Below, one piece after another: positions 16,911 to 24,920 of a stretch of DNA of 64,000 bases. Position numbers and translations under genes: made by a program. How positions within the stretch are numbered: position 1 is the stretch's first letter; the number at the start of each line of letters is the position of its first letter. This DNA comes from Chloroflexi bacterium TSY (GTDB lineage: Bacteria; Chloroflexota; Anaerolineae; Caldilineales; Caldilineaceae): assembly GCA_019217005.1 (NCBI GenBank), contig JAHBNG010000076.1, positions 1 through 64,000 on the forward strand. The letters are read 5' to 3'. The notes under the pieces are model-generated. The model did not search any database. It was not told the origin of the DNA and saw nothing but the letters and a program-made list of their open reading frames with translations.

Positions 16911-17855
16911 ATGTTTAATCCAACCGATTTTCCCAATCCCACCCTTATTTCAGTCAACGGTGTGGAACTCGAAGTTTTTGAAGCAGGCCGACAAAATGCA
17001 GGAAAACCCATTGTACTCTGCCACGGCTGGCCAGAGCATGCCTTTTCTTGGCGCCATCAGGTGCCAGCCCTTGCCGCAGCGGGCTACCATGTCATCGTCC
17101 CAAACCAGCGGGGTTATGGCAACTCATCCCGTCCGACTGAAGTAACTGACTATGATATTGAACACTTGTCGGGTGATCTCATCGCACTTCTCGATCACTA
17201 CGGATACGAAGATGCCACCTTTGTCGGTCATGACTGGGGTGCGATGATTGTTTGGGGGCTGACCTTATTGCACCCAAACCGTGTAAATAAAGTGATAAAT
17301 CTGAGCTTGCCTTACCAAGAGCGCGGAGAAAAACCCTGGCTCGAGTTCATGGAAGATATGCTTGGCGGTGACTATTATTTTGTCCACTTCAATCGACAGC
17401 CAGGTGTCGCAGACTCTGTGCTCGAAGAAAATACATTCCAGTTCCTTCGCAACTTATACCGAAAGAACGAGCCCCTCAGAGCGCCCCAGCCAGGCATGGC
17501 GATGATTAATCTTGCCAGAGCAGAAACACCACTCGGTGAGCCCATAATGAGCGACAGCGAACTGGCCGTTTTCGTCTCCGCCTTCGAATCAACAGGGTTC
17601 ACGGGCAGTATCAATTGGTACAGGAACCTTGACCGCAACTGGCACTTATTGGCGGACGTGAACCCAATCATCCAACAGCCTACACTCATGATCTATGGCG
17701 ACCGGGATGTGATCCCGAAGTCTGAAAAACTAACAGAGTTCGTGCCCAATGTGGAAGTGGTCAATCTGGATTGCGGTCATTGGATCCAGCAAGAAAAGCC
17801 GGAAGAAACAAACCAAGCGATTTTAAAATGGCTGGAACAGCAGGGTGCCACCTAG
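16911..17855 (+). CDS. Epoxide hydrolase-type alpha/beta hydrolase
   Basis: 314 residues with the soluble epoxide hydrolase pattern: HGWPEHAFSWRHQ (oxyanion-hole HGxP, residue about 38), nucleophilic Asp in FVGHDWGAMIVW (about 107), the second acid in YGDRDVIPKS (about 266) and the base His in NLDCGHWIQQEKPEE (about 292). The cap domain between about 135 and 225 offers possible ring-opening tyrosines (SLPYQERG, INWYRNL). The expected reaction is hydrolysis of epoxides to diols via an Asp-ester intermediate, in the cytoplasm; haloalkane dehalogenase activity is less likely. The gene is full length and follows a WYL regulator. Confidence 0.85.
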   Translation: MFNPTDFPNPTLISVNGVELEVFEAGRQNAGKPIVLCHGWPEHAFSWRHQVPALAAAGYHVIVPNQRGYGNSSRPTEVTDYDIEHLSGDLIALLDHYGYEDATFVGHDWGAMIVWGLTLLHPNRVNKVINLSLPYQERGEKPWLEFMEDMLGGDYYFVHFNRQPGVADSVLEENTFQFLRNLYRKNEPLRAPQPGMAMINLARAETPLGEPIMSDSELAVFVSAFESTGFTGSINWYRNLDRNWHLLADVNPIIQQPTLMIYGDRDVIPKSEKLTEFVPNVEVVNLDCGHWIQQEKPEETNQAILKWLEQQGAT

Positions 17856-17948
17856 TTGTGTATTCCACTGACCTTGTTCACGGTTTTGGTCTCAACCGAC
17901 TGATTGGTGTTTTGTGGTTTATGGTAGCGGTTCAACGACCGTGAGACA

Positions 17949-18041
17949 CTTGGGGGCTTTTGCTTAAGGAGGATTTTTGGCTCATCGTAACTGACCCAAG
18001 GAGTGACGCTGCCGCTCACCAAGCAAATAAGCCCCCCAAAG
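17949..18041. repeat. Long imperfect inverted repeat in gene-free region
   Basis: CTTGGGGGCTTTTGCTT (17949-17965) pairs imperfectly with AAGCAAATAAGCCCCCCAAAG (18021-18041). The 55-nt loop contains an AAGGAGGA ribosome-binding-like sequence without an ORF. The surrounding 17856-18469 has no supported gene. It could be a terminator, a small RNA or a MITE remnant. Confidence 0.35.
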
Positions 18042-18469
18042 CTAAAAACTAGCTTCTAAACAACTGAATGGCTGGTGTTAATCAATCATTCAGTTATCTA
18101 CTTTATATATACGCACAGAATATGGGAAATACTTCAAGAAAAAAACTCTTCATTTAAATAGAAATTGTCTTGAATTAATTAGAAAGAAATCTTCTGTGCA
18201 ATAATACTTGCTCATCGTAGAATAACCATATAACAAGGTTTTGCAACTGACAATTTTTTTGTCACGCCAGCTGCTTACGCACCTGACGCGCCAACCCTTC
18301 GGGACAAAATTGCAGCTGAAAACGGCGTTGGCCGCTTGCATGGAAAATCGAGACAGGATGAGTAATACCGAAAGCTGGTATGAGACACCCATTTGGTCGA
18401 GTAGTTGCAACGAAAATGACAACGTGGATGTTGCACTCACACAATCGCTACTCTCAGAGATAATAGCGC

Positions 18470-18498
18470 TTGACAATATTACCGTGAGACGGTAATAT
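18470..18498 (+). promoter_or_regulatory. higBA promoter with palindromic operator
   Basis: TTGACA (18470-18475) and TAATAT (18493-18498) are separated by 17 bp, a near-ideal sigma-70-type promoter. A perfect inverted repeat ATATTACCGT-GAG-ACGGTAATAT half-sites (18476-18485 and 18489-18498) fills the spacer and covers the -10 box, as expected for autorepression by HigA. The expected transcription start, about 7 nt past the -10, coincides with the ATG at 18505, so the mRNA is probably leaderless. Confidence 0.8.
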
Positions 18499-18504
18499 AT
18501 CGCT

Positions 18505-18786
18505 ATGATCAAGTCCTTTAAAGATAGCGAAACTGAAAAGGTGTTTCAACGCACCTTCTCTCGCAGACTCCCACAAGATATTCAACGCACGGCTTATCGT
18601 AAACTGGCTTATCTCCATTCAGCGAAGGAGTTGAAAGAACTGTTGCTCCCGCTGTCGAATCGTTTAGAGAAACTAGCAGGGGATCGGCAAGGACAGTATA
18701 GCATTCGTGTTAATGACCAGTGGTGCATTGGCTTTACATGGCAAGATGGTGATGCGTATGACGTCGAGATTGTGGATTATCATTAA
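18505..18786 (+). CDS. higB: HigB-type toxin (RelE superfamily)
   Basis: A 93-residue protein of the plasmid-maintenance killer/HigB family: MIKSFKDSETEKVFQRTFSR, then PLSNRLEKLAGDRQGQYSIR and NDQWCIGFTW ... VEIVDYH. Members are ribosome-dependent mRNA interferases. Size, start and gene order (toxin first) are standard. It starts only 6 nt after the -10 box, with no Shine-Dalgarno, implying leaderless translation. The antitoxin gene follows after 11 bp. Confidence 0.92.
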   Translation: MIKSFKDSETEKVFQRTFSRRLPQDIQRTAYRKLAYLHSAKELKELLLPLSNRLEKLAGDRQGQYSIRVNDQWCIGFTWQDGDAYDVEIVDYH

Positions 18787-18797
18787 GCGGAGACGAG

Positions 18798-19124
18798 ATG
18801 AATAACAAAAAGATTGCGCCGGTTCATCCCGGTGAAGTATTGCTTGAAGACTTTCTCAAGCCACTAGGCATTAGTCAGTATCGATTAGCCAAAGAGATGA
18901 ATGTCTATCCACGGAAGATTAACGAAATTATTCATGGTAAACGCTCGATTACTGCCGATACGGCATTGCGTTTATCCCATTATTTTGGAACCTCAGCTGA
19001 GCTATGGATGAATCTTCAAGCACTCTATGATCTGGAAACGACTCGAGATGCGCTTGAAGAACAGATACGAAGCGAAGTAAGACCTAGAGAGCAAGTCGAC
19101 ATATCCCTAGCTGCTCTCGCATAA
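18798..19124 (+). CDS. higA: HigA-type antitoxin (XRE family)
   Basis: A 108-residue HTH protein: the family opening VHPGEVLLEDFLKPLGISQY, then RLAKEMNVYPRKINEIIHGK and ITADTALRLSHYFGTSAELW. It neutralises HigB and represses the shared promoter through the palindrome at 18476-18498. A GGAGA-like ribosome-binding site precedes it. The pair appears intact in a region where most neighbours are broken, consistent with selection against losing the antitoxin. Confidence 0.92.
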   Translation: MNNKKIAPVHPGEVLLEDFLKPLGISQYRLAKEMNVYPRKINEIIHGKRSITADTALRLSHYFGTSAELWMNLQALYDLETTRDALEEQIRSEVRPREQVDISLAALA

Positions 19125-19247
19125 TTGCTCCTCTAGTCTTGTGATTACCCAAGTACTATCGGATTAAGGAATCAAGATCAAATAAAAGGCGAAAGTTAGA
19201 GAGCCAGGAAGTTGCTGGTGAGCGTCGAAAAGTGTAATGTAGTGGTT

Positions 19248-19537
19248 ATGAAAAAATTAGAGCCATACGGAGCAGAGATCGAGGAACAGATGAAAAATCT
19301 GTATCAATCCTTGTCCGAGAAAGACCGAAGACGTTAAGCAGCAATCGAGGCCAAAAAATTAGGTTATGAAGGCATAAGCTATATTTGCCGGTTGTTCGGC
19401 TGTAGTGAAAAAAGTGTCAAGCACGGCTTGTCAGAATTGGCAAGTCCCATCTCAGCCACCGAGAAACGCATAAGAGAAGCGGGAGGTGGACGTAAAAGCA
19501 TTTTGGAAACAAAGCCTGAGCTAGAACCGTCGAATCG
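19248..19537 (+). pseudogene. ISAzo13-family transposase N-terminal fragment
   Basis: The frame reads YQSLSEKDRRR, stop (TAA where Tyr is normal), AAIEAKKLGYEGISYICRLF, GCSEKSVKHGL and REAGGGRKSILET. This is the conserved N-terminal helix-turn-helix part of ISAzo13-type transposases. Homology ends near 19537 and the catalytic domain is missing. Confidence 0.75.
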
Positions 19538-19540
19538 GAT

Positions 19541-19912
19541 TTCGGTCAGTCTGCTCGACCCCGCTTCATACATAGGGGAGATATTCCAGATGTTCAGTGG
19601 CTTACAGAGACAGCCAGAGAAGAAGGCGAATATGATCTTGATGGTTCTGTTGCCCACTATAATGCAACTGATAATGAGATCTATGCTGATGAAAACCATG
19701 CTGTGCTTGTCATGCACAAGCGAGCGCTGATTGAAGAACTAACACCAGTTTGCGCTAGTGTATCAGTACTGGAAAATGCGGCTCATGAAGCAGTTAAATT
19801 TGGGTCTACAATGTGCCTTCAGCAAAAAGTAATGTCAGCAAAGCGCATATTTACGCTGAAAAGCGGTTCGCCTTGGTCTGATAGAGATTTAGATGAAGAA
19901 CTGATGTGGTAA
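19541..19912 (+). pseudogene. Unidentified gene remnant
   Basis: An open frame without its own start, fused after the transposase fragment. It reads DIPDVQWLTETAREEGEYDL, then YNATDNEIYADENHAVLVMH and ends SDRDLDEELMW at 19912. Composition looks genuinely coding. No family is recognised. Its 5' end was probably replaced by the ISAzo13 fragment. It lies 10 bp upstream of the XisH fragment. Confidence 0.35.
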
Positions 19913-19922
19913 AATAGACATA

Positions 19923-20207
19923 ATGGCACAAAAAGACATTTATCACGAAATAGTCATCAAGGCATTGGACAAAGAGGACTGGAAAATCACAGATGATCCA
20001 TTCCGTGTTCGTATAGGACGGAAGCGTCTGAAAATGGATTTGGGCGCGGAACGATTGATTAGTGCCGAGAAAGGTATGCACAAAATCGTTGTCGAAATCA
20101 AGAGCTTTGTCGGTCGCTCCGATGTCAAAGACTTACAGCAAGCCTTGAATGGATACCCAACTAAACTACCCAGAGATTGTAAAAAAGATACTAAAGGAAT
20201 ACGCTGA
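19923..20207 (+). pseudogene. xisH: XisH-like protein, C-terminally truncated
   Basis: Residues 1-80 match XisH (DIYHEIVIKALDKEDWKITD, LKMDLGAERLISAEKG, IVVEIKSFVGRSDVKDLQQA). The Asp, Glu and Lys of DLGAE and VEIKSF fit a PD-(D/E)XK-like fold. XisH is normally about 138 residues; here the conserved part stops at LQQALNGY and the rest is an unrelated tail read out of frame into xisI. A deletion removed the C-terminal half. XisH and XisI are known as fdxN-element excision controlling factors in heterocystous cyanobacteria but are widespread elsewhere. Confidence 0.75.
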
Positions 20208-20484
20208 TCTTTTTTCCGAAGGTAGTAAACACCCGCTTCGCACTGTCTTTGACGACGTTAACCAGAGTTATTTACTCCTTGCTTCTAACTGGTATGGTCG
20301 TGAATACATTCATCATACGTCAATTCACATCGACATTATCAACGATAAGATTTGGATTCAGTATGATGATACCGAAGAAGGCGTTGCGACGGATCTGCTA
20401 GGGGCTGGTGTCCCTGCTCACGATATTGTTTTGGGTTTTCGCCCTGCTGAATTACGACAGTACACGGAGTTTGCGGTCGCATAA
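20149..20484 (+). CDS. xisI: XisI-family protein
   Basis: 111 residues, full family length: NYPEIVKKILKEYADLF, ASNWYGREYIHHTSIHIDII, KIWIQYDDTEEGVATDLLGA and the conserved end IVLGFRPAELRQYTEFAVA. It overlaps the truncated xisH by 59 bp. It is probably still translated, but its partner is crippled. Function outside cyanobacteria is not established. Confidence 0.9.
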   Translation: MDTQLNYPEIVKKILKEYADLFSEGSKHPLRTVFDDVNQSYLLLASNWYGREYIHHTSIHIDIINDKIWIQYDDTEEGVATDLLGAGVPAHDIVLGFRPAELRQYTEFAVA

Positions 20485-20490
20485 CAGAAA

Positions 20491-20580
20491 TGTGACTATG
20501 TGGCGTGAAATTGAGTGGATATTCGGAGCGGGTCGTCTACGGTCTTGATCGGGTGGCGTGGAACCGGCTAGGCAACATCC
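20491..20580 (+). repeat. Interspersed repeat R1, copy c
   Basis: Shares GTGGCGTGAAATTG, ATATTCGGAGCGGGTCGTCTA, CTTGATCGGGTGGC and GGCAACATCC with copy a. It starts 6 bp after the xisI stop. The remaining sequence to 20736 shows no gene. Confidence 0.5.
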
Positions 20581-20736
20581 GCTCTACCTGACTAGGGGAG
20601 ATCTAGCGTGTTTGCATCCAGTTTGGAGTCGGCGTAGACTTCATCGCAGAGAGTTGATCGGTTCGCGTTCCCTGTCAGGTAAGCTCGGCGTTAACGGCGG
20701 CTTTAACTGAGCGTTGGCGTTCAGCTCATAAGGCAA

Positions 20737-21699
20737 TCAATAGTTCGGATGAAACGCCCGCACCGGATTCTCCACCATCATTGTCTGAATCTGTTCATCC
20801 GTCACCCCCAACTTGCGCAGGCGGGGCAGGAACGACTCAAAGATGTGACAATAGCCTGAACCACCACCAAAGCGCATTTCGTGTCCACGGTTGCGGTCGT
20901 GGGAGATCATCAAATGGCGAACGTAACCACGTTCAATCAGCGCATGGATCAGTTCCGCACGTGTTTGATCGAGCATCCAATGTTCTTTACCGATGACGTC
21001 AAATTGGATGAAGCACCCCTCATTGGCTAAGGTGGAAAGCACGTCGATATCGGGCCGTTCATCCACGTGCCCCACAATGAGACGGGATGGTTTGACGCCC
21101 ATTTCCTTGAGGATCGCCAGCTGCTGGACGCCGACGCTGCCGCCAGGCACTTCCTGACGACGGGAGCCGGTTGTGTGGGTCGTGATGGCTACCCCAGTCC
21201 GTTGCTGGGCCACTGCCACTGCCCGCAATACCTTCTCCTCAATGCCCTCCACATGAGAACGATGAATGGCCGATTTGACCACCCCACAGCGCCGCTGACT
21301 GTCACCGACACCATCAACCAACTCTTGCGTGATATGATCGACCAACTCATTATCAGCCATTTCGGTCACAAATTGGGGCATGCAAGGTTCGATGTAATAG
21401 CCCGCCGTCGCAATAATCTGGACGCCCGATGCCTCGGACAAGCGGGCCAACACATCCAGATCGCGCCCCCAACCATCACATGTCACCTCTACAATCGAAT
21501 TGCCACCAACTTCACGGTAGGCGATTAGTTCCGCCGTCATCTGCTCAAAATTGTCAAGCCGCATGTAGGATGCTGTAGAGCGAGTGACACCCAAAAGATC
21601 GGCGCGGGGACAGAGTCGTTGATCACACCAGATATGTTCATGGGGTAGGCAGACGCCCAGTTCATCAGGGCGAATTGGACCAAGTACGGTTTGAATCAT
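20737..21699 (-). CDS. Phosphotriesterase-like metallohydrolase
   Basis: 320 residues of the PTE/Php amidohydrolase family. Metal-binding residues are visible in order: LPHEHIW (HxH near residue 20), GVVKSAIHRS (bridging Lys near 141), ITTHTTG (His), IVGHVDE (His) and MISHDRNRG (Asp near 266). The fold is a TIM barrel and the enzyme would be cytoplasmic with a binuclear metal centre. Likely substrates are lactones or phosphoesters; true organophosphate hydrolysis cannot be claimed. It is the second gene of a leftward pair with an isochorismatase-like gene 96 bp upstream. Confidence 0.88.
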   Translation of the reverse strand: MIQTVLGPIRPDELGVCLPHEHIWCDQRLCPRADLLGVTRSTASYMRLDNFEQMTAELIAYREVGGNSIVEVTCDGWGRDLDVLARLSEASGVQIIATAGYYIEPCMPQFVTEMADNELVDHITQELVDGVGDSQRRCGVVKSAIHRSHVEGIEEKVLRAVAVAQQRTGVAITTHTTGSRRQEVPGGSVGVQQLAILKEMGVKPSRLIVGHVDERPDIDVLSTLANEGCFIQFDVIGKEHWMLDQTRAELIHALIERGYVRHLMISHDRNRGHEMRFGGGSGYCHIFESFLPRLRKLGVTDEQIQTMMVENPVRAFHPNY

Positions 21700-21795
21700 A
21701 TCATACCCCTTTGCAGAGTTCAGAACCCGTCTGCTATCGAGTAGAGGATTGTTATCAGTTGGTGATAGTGTATGGGTTTTCTGATACCATGTTTG

Positions 21796-22488
21796 TCACA
21801 CATGCACACACTCCTCGTCAGACAAGCGTGCCAACAGATCCAGCAGTTCACCAGTGGTCCGTAACTTAATCAATCCATGCGCGAGTTCACCACGCGTCTG
21901 CTTCTCACCCGCTTGGGTAAGGGCAACCACGCCGTCGCTCACCACAAGCACGCTGATGCCATGGTCTGCCAAGTCCAAACTGCTTTGGCGGATACCAAAT
22001 TCGAACATGGCGCCAAGCAAAATCGCATTGTGAATGTTGGCCGTTGTTAGATATTGCACAAATGCAGGATCGGCCAACGCACTCCAACCCGGCTTAGTGA
22101 AAATCAGTTCCTCTGATGTCGGGGCAACGTCTTTGGGAAAGGCCCCGTCAGGCCCGTTCAAATCCCAGGTCCAGCCGGTTGCTGTTTGAAAGGCTGAAGG
22201 TTGCTCCGGTGGACGATAGCCCAGACAAGAGTAGACAACGTTGATTCCCAGCGAACGAACTGTCTCTAAAGTCCGACAAATATTGGGTCGAACAAGGGCT
22301 AGAGCCTCTCTATACTCATCAAATTCACGCATCAATACTTTTGACCGTGCGCGTTGAACCAACCAGCCCGCTTCCCAATTGGTAAAAGGGGCATGTAAAT
22401 CCTGGGCAAGCACAATCGTGTGCTGCCTGTGAAGCACAATGCGAGGTACTTCGTTGGTGAGGAGTGGGAGTGGATGGCGGGCGATCAT
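21796..22488 (-). CDS. Isochorismatase-like hydrolase lacking catalytic Cys
   Basis: 230 residues of the isochorismatase/cysteine hydrolase superfamily. The catalytic Asp is seen in TIVLAQDLHAPF and the Lys in FTKPGWSAL. The nucleophile loop, usually of the form TDxCVxxT, reads GAMFEFGIRQSS here, with Gly where the Cys should be. True isochorismatases also lack this Cys, but their context and length differ. The enzyme may use another mechanism or act non-enzymatically. It precedes the phosphotriesterase-like gene on the same strand. Confidence 0.75.
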   Translation of the reverse strand: MIARHPLPLLTNEVPRIVLHRQHTIVLAQDLHAPFTNWEAGWLVQRARSKVLMREFDEYREALALVRPNICRTLETVRSLGINVVYSCLGYRPPEQPSAFQTATGWTWDLNGPDGAFPKDVAPTSEELIFTKPGWSALADPAFVQYLTTANIHNAILLGAMFEFGIRQSSLDLADHGISVLVVSDGVVALTQAGEKQTRGELAHGLIKLRTTGELLDLLARLSDEECVHV

Positions 22489-22759
22489 ACTTCAGTTTCA
22501 ATAGGTTGCTGACGCATCAAAGACATAGCCGAGTCCTTGCTCGTCGACGTGCGCACGGAGATAGTAATTCATGCGGGAGCCAATAAAGCCATGCAAGCCG
22601 CTTGCCATCTTTTTTTATCCTCTGTGTCTGATATTTCTGCTATATCTAGCTCGAGTAGCGATGCCATTCTTCCCCTTGCATGTGATGATAGAATTTCCCA
22701 TTCCCGACTGTTCTTCTCTATTATTCTATCGCTTGTCAAAGATGTCTGCAAACCTGGCT
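22489..22759 (-). other. Gene remnants upstream of the hydrolase pair
   Basis: The minus strand reads ASGLHGFIGSRMNYYLRAHV ... YVFDASATY to a stop at 22498-22500, and an overlapping short frame reads LLELDIAEISDTEDKKRWQ. These look like pieces of a broken gene; no family is recognised. Confidence 0.25.
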
Positions 22760-23048
22760 ATAGGATCAACCTAGGACTTCTCAACCTCAGCCAGCCCCAA
22801 CACTTTGCTATCACCTCAATGACCATGAACTCATTGATTGGGCTGCGGCCACCGCCACCGATGGCTGCGCCGCGCAAACAGGGCACGTTAAACTGGTTGG
22901 GGATCACGGTCTACGATTCGCCGCAGGCTTCAGTCGGCCAGACGATGGGGTCGAAACGTTGTTCGCACTTGCGCTAGACGGAACGGTGGTGAATCGACCA
23001 GCGCAGCAGTTGCGTTGTGAGCCACTCCAAAGTCGGCCCGCTAAATGA
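22760..23048 (+). pseudogene. Unidentified truncated ORF
   Basis: An open frame without start, reading LCYHLNDHELIDWAAATATD, then CAAQTGHVKLVGDHGLRFAA and LFALALDGTVVNRPAQQLRC, stop at 23046-23048. Codon composition looks coding. It is preceded directly by an in-frame TAG. No family is recognised. Confidence 0.3.
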
Positions 23049-23147
23049 GCCATTCGAGTTTCCTTTCTTGACCAGGGGAGAGGGTGATTGGCACAAGGTG
23101 CTATACTTTGCATGCTGAGGGATAAGCGGAAGAGGGGAACGATGATT

Positions 23148-23169
23148 CTGTGATGGGTACCCATCACAG
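23148..23169. repeat. Perfect 22-bp palindrome
   Basis: Half-site CTGTGATGGGT followed directly by its complement ACCCATCACAG. It lies 138 bp upstream of the AAA-ATPase gene. It could be a regulator site or a terminator stem (no T-tract is present). Confidence 0.5.
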
Positions 23170-23221
23170 GGTATACAGTAGATAGACCGCCTGCCCTTGT
23201 ATGGATATGGTATACTTAGTG

Positions 23222-23296
23222 CTTATCCGAAAAGTTCTGTGACGGTGCATGCTCACTCGAGACGCTAGTCGGACTCACAACCACTTTTCGGATAGG
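23222..23296. repeat. 75-bp inverted-repeat element
   Basis: TATCCGAAAAGT (23224-23235) and ACTTTTCGGATA (23283-23294) are perfect complements around a 47-bp centre. GATAGGTTCTT continues on the right. Fragments of the same end occur at 32431 (GAACCTATCCCAAAAGC) and 37957 (GGATAGGTTCTT), suggesting a dispersed small element. Confidence 0.45.
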
Positions 23297-23306
23297 TTCT
23301 TAGATC

Positions 23307-24920
23307 ATGTTCTCGCTTCTGGAATGGCAAGAGAGACTGATGAAAAAACGAGACTCAATCATGTTAAAAAAGCTGCCGATCGGGATTCAGACCTTTGAAA
23401 AAATTCGGGTCGAAGATTTTCTCTATGTAGACAAGACCGAGCAGATCCATCGCTTGATCACGTTGGGCGACTATTTCTTCCTCTCCCGTCCGCGGCGTTC
23501 GGGTAAGTCGCTCACCCTCTCAACAATCAAGTCCATCTACCTGGGTCAGCGTGAACTGTTCAGTGATCTCTGGATCGAAGACCAGTGGGATTGGGACAGG
23601 ATGAATCCTGTCATTCATATCTCCTTTAGTGGAATTGGGTACCAAACCCAAGGACTGGAAGCGGCCATTGAAGCTGAGCTACGTCTGATTGCAGAGCAAT
23701 TGACTATCCCTTTAACACAGACAGGCATCGACCGCCTCTTTGCTGAGCTAATTCGCAAATTGTCGGACAAGGGCAAGGTTGTGCTGCTCATTGATGAATA
23801 TGACAAACCCATCATCGATTATTTAGACAATACGGAACAGGCCATTACCCACCGCACTATTCTCAAGACCTTCTATTCGGTGATTAAGGATAGCGATCCA
23901 CACATTGAATTCCTGTTAATCACGGGTGTCTCCAAGTTTAGTAAAGTCTCTATTTTCTCCGACTTAAACAACTTGACAGATATCACACTAAATCGCCGGT
24001 TCGCCACGTTAACGGGCTATACGCAAGAAGAAGTGGAGCAAGACTTTGTGCCTCATATAGTGGAAGTTTCATCAGCGTTAGGCATTAACCAGAACGAGTT
24101 AATTGACCAATTACGTCACTGGTACAATGGCTACTCATGGGACGGCTCAACATATGTGTATAATCCTTTCTCAGTCTTAAGCTTCTTCCAGGAAGCAGAG
24201 TTTCGCAATTTTTGGTTTGAGACGGGAACACCATCGTTTCTGCTTATTTTGATGCGCAAGGAGTGGCTTTACGCACTAGAGAATCTAACCGTAACTGAAC
24301 GGACTCTATCTAGCTACGATATTGAGAATCTGCAGGCCATTCCCATCCTCTTCCAAACGGGCTATCTGACGATCAAAGAGAAGGGTAAGTTTGGTCTGTA
24401 CACCCTCGATTACCCGAACGCCGAGGTAAAGGAATCCCTGCTCGACTACATGATTAGCGATTTGCGTCACGATCATGCTACGTTGGCAACGCCCATGGTG
24501 GTTCAGCTCTACGAAGCCTTCCATGCCAACGATATGGAGCGGCTCATCACCCTAATCAAAAGCATCTTCAAGAATATCCCCTCCCAAATTTTTATTCGCG
24601 CAGCCGAAGCTTACTACCACAGTCTCATCTACCTAGTCTTCTTCTACTTGGGTCAGTACACCGAAAGCGAAGTCAACACAAACGATGGGCGTTTAGACTG
24701 CATTGTAAAAACGCCCACCCACATCTACATCCTTGAATTCAAGCTCGACAAGAGTGCCGATGAAGCCCTTCAACAGATCAGGGACAAAGGCTACGCCGAC
24801 AAGTACGCCGCCGATCCACGTCCTAAAGTGCTTCTCGCCATCAACTTCAGCAGCGAAAACAAGACGGTGGATGGATGGAAGAGATTCCTCCCTGTCTTCA
24901 CATTAATGAACACTCGCTGA
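23307..24920 (+). CDS. AAA-ATPase-like/PD-(D/E)XK nuclease fusion protein
   Basis: 537 residues. The N-terminal AAA-ATPase_like domain has Walker A in SRPRRSGKSLTLST (near residue 60) and Walker B in KVVLLIDEYDKP (near 160). The C-terminal PDDEXK_9 domain has the nuclease core GRLDCIVKTPTHIYILEFKL (near 473) with Asp and Glu-x-Lys. The family usually begins LKKLPIGIQTF, so ATG 23361 is a plausible alternative start. Members are abundant in multi-copy families of Bacteroidetes and Chloroflexi; a defence or mobile-element role is suspected, not shown. The last 130 bp overlap, tail to tail, the end of the surface-protein frame. Confidence 0.85.
   Translation: MFSLLEWQERLMKKRDSIMLKKLPIGIQTFEKIRVEDFLYVDKTEQIHRLITLGDYFFLSRPRRSGKSLTLSTIKSIYLGQRELFSDLWIEDQWDWDRMNPVIHISFSGIGYQTQGLEAAIEAELRLIAEQLTIPLTQTGIDRLFAELIRKLSDKGKVVLLIDEYDKPIIDYLDNTEQAITHRTILKTFYSVIKDSDPHIEFLLITGVSKFSKVSIFSDLNNLTDITLNRRFATLTGYTQEEVEQDFVPHIVEVSSALGINQNELIDQLRHWYNGYSWDGSTYVYNPFSVLSFFQEAEFRNFWFETGTPSFLLILMRKEWLYALENLTVTERTLSSYDIENLQAIPILFQTGYLTIKEKGKFGLYTLDYPNAEVKESLLDYMISDLRHDHATLATPMVVQLYEAFHANDMERLITLIKSIFKNIPSQIFIRAAEAYYHSLIYLVFFYLGQYTESEVNTNDGRLDCIVKTPTHIYILEFKLDKSADEALQQIRDKGYADKYAADPRPKVLLAINFSSENKTVDGWKRFLPVFTLMNTR

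Noticed and set aside
20641..20736. Conserved small RNA or attachment site near GGCGTTAACGGCGGC
   Set aside because: Only a weak local inverted repeat; no second copy and no supporting context.
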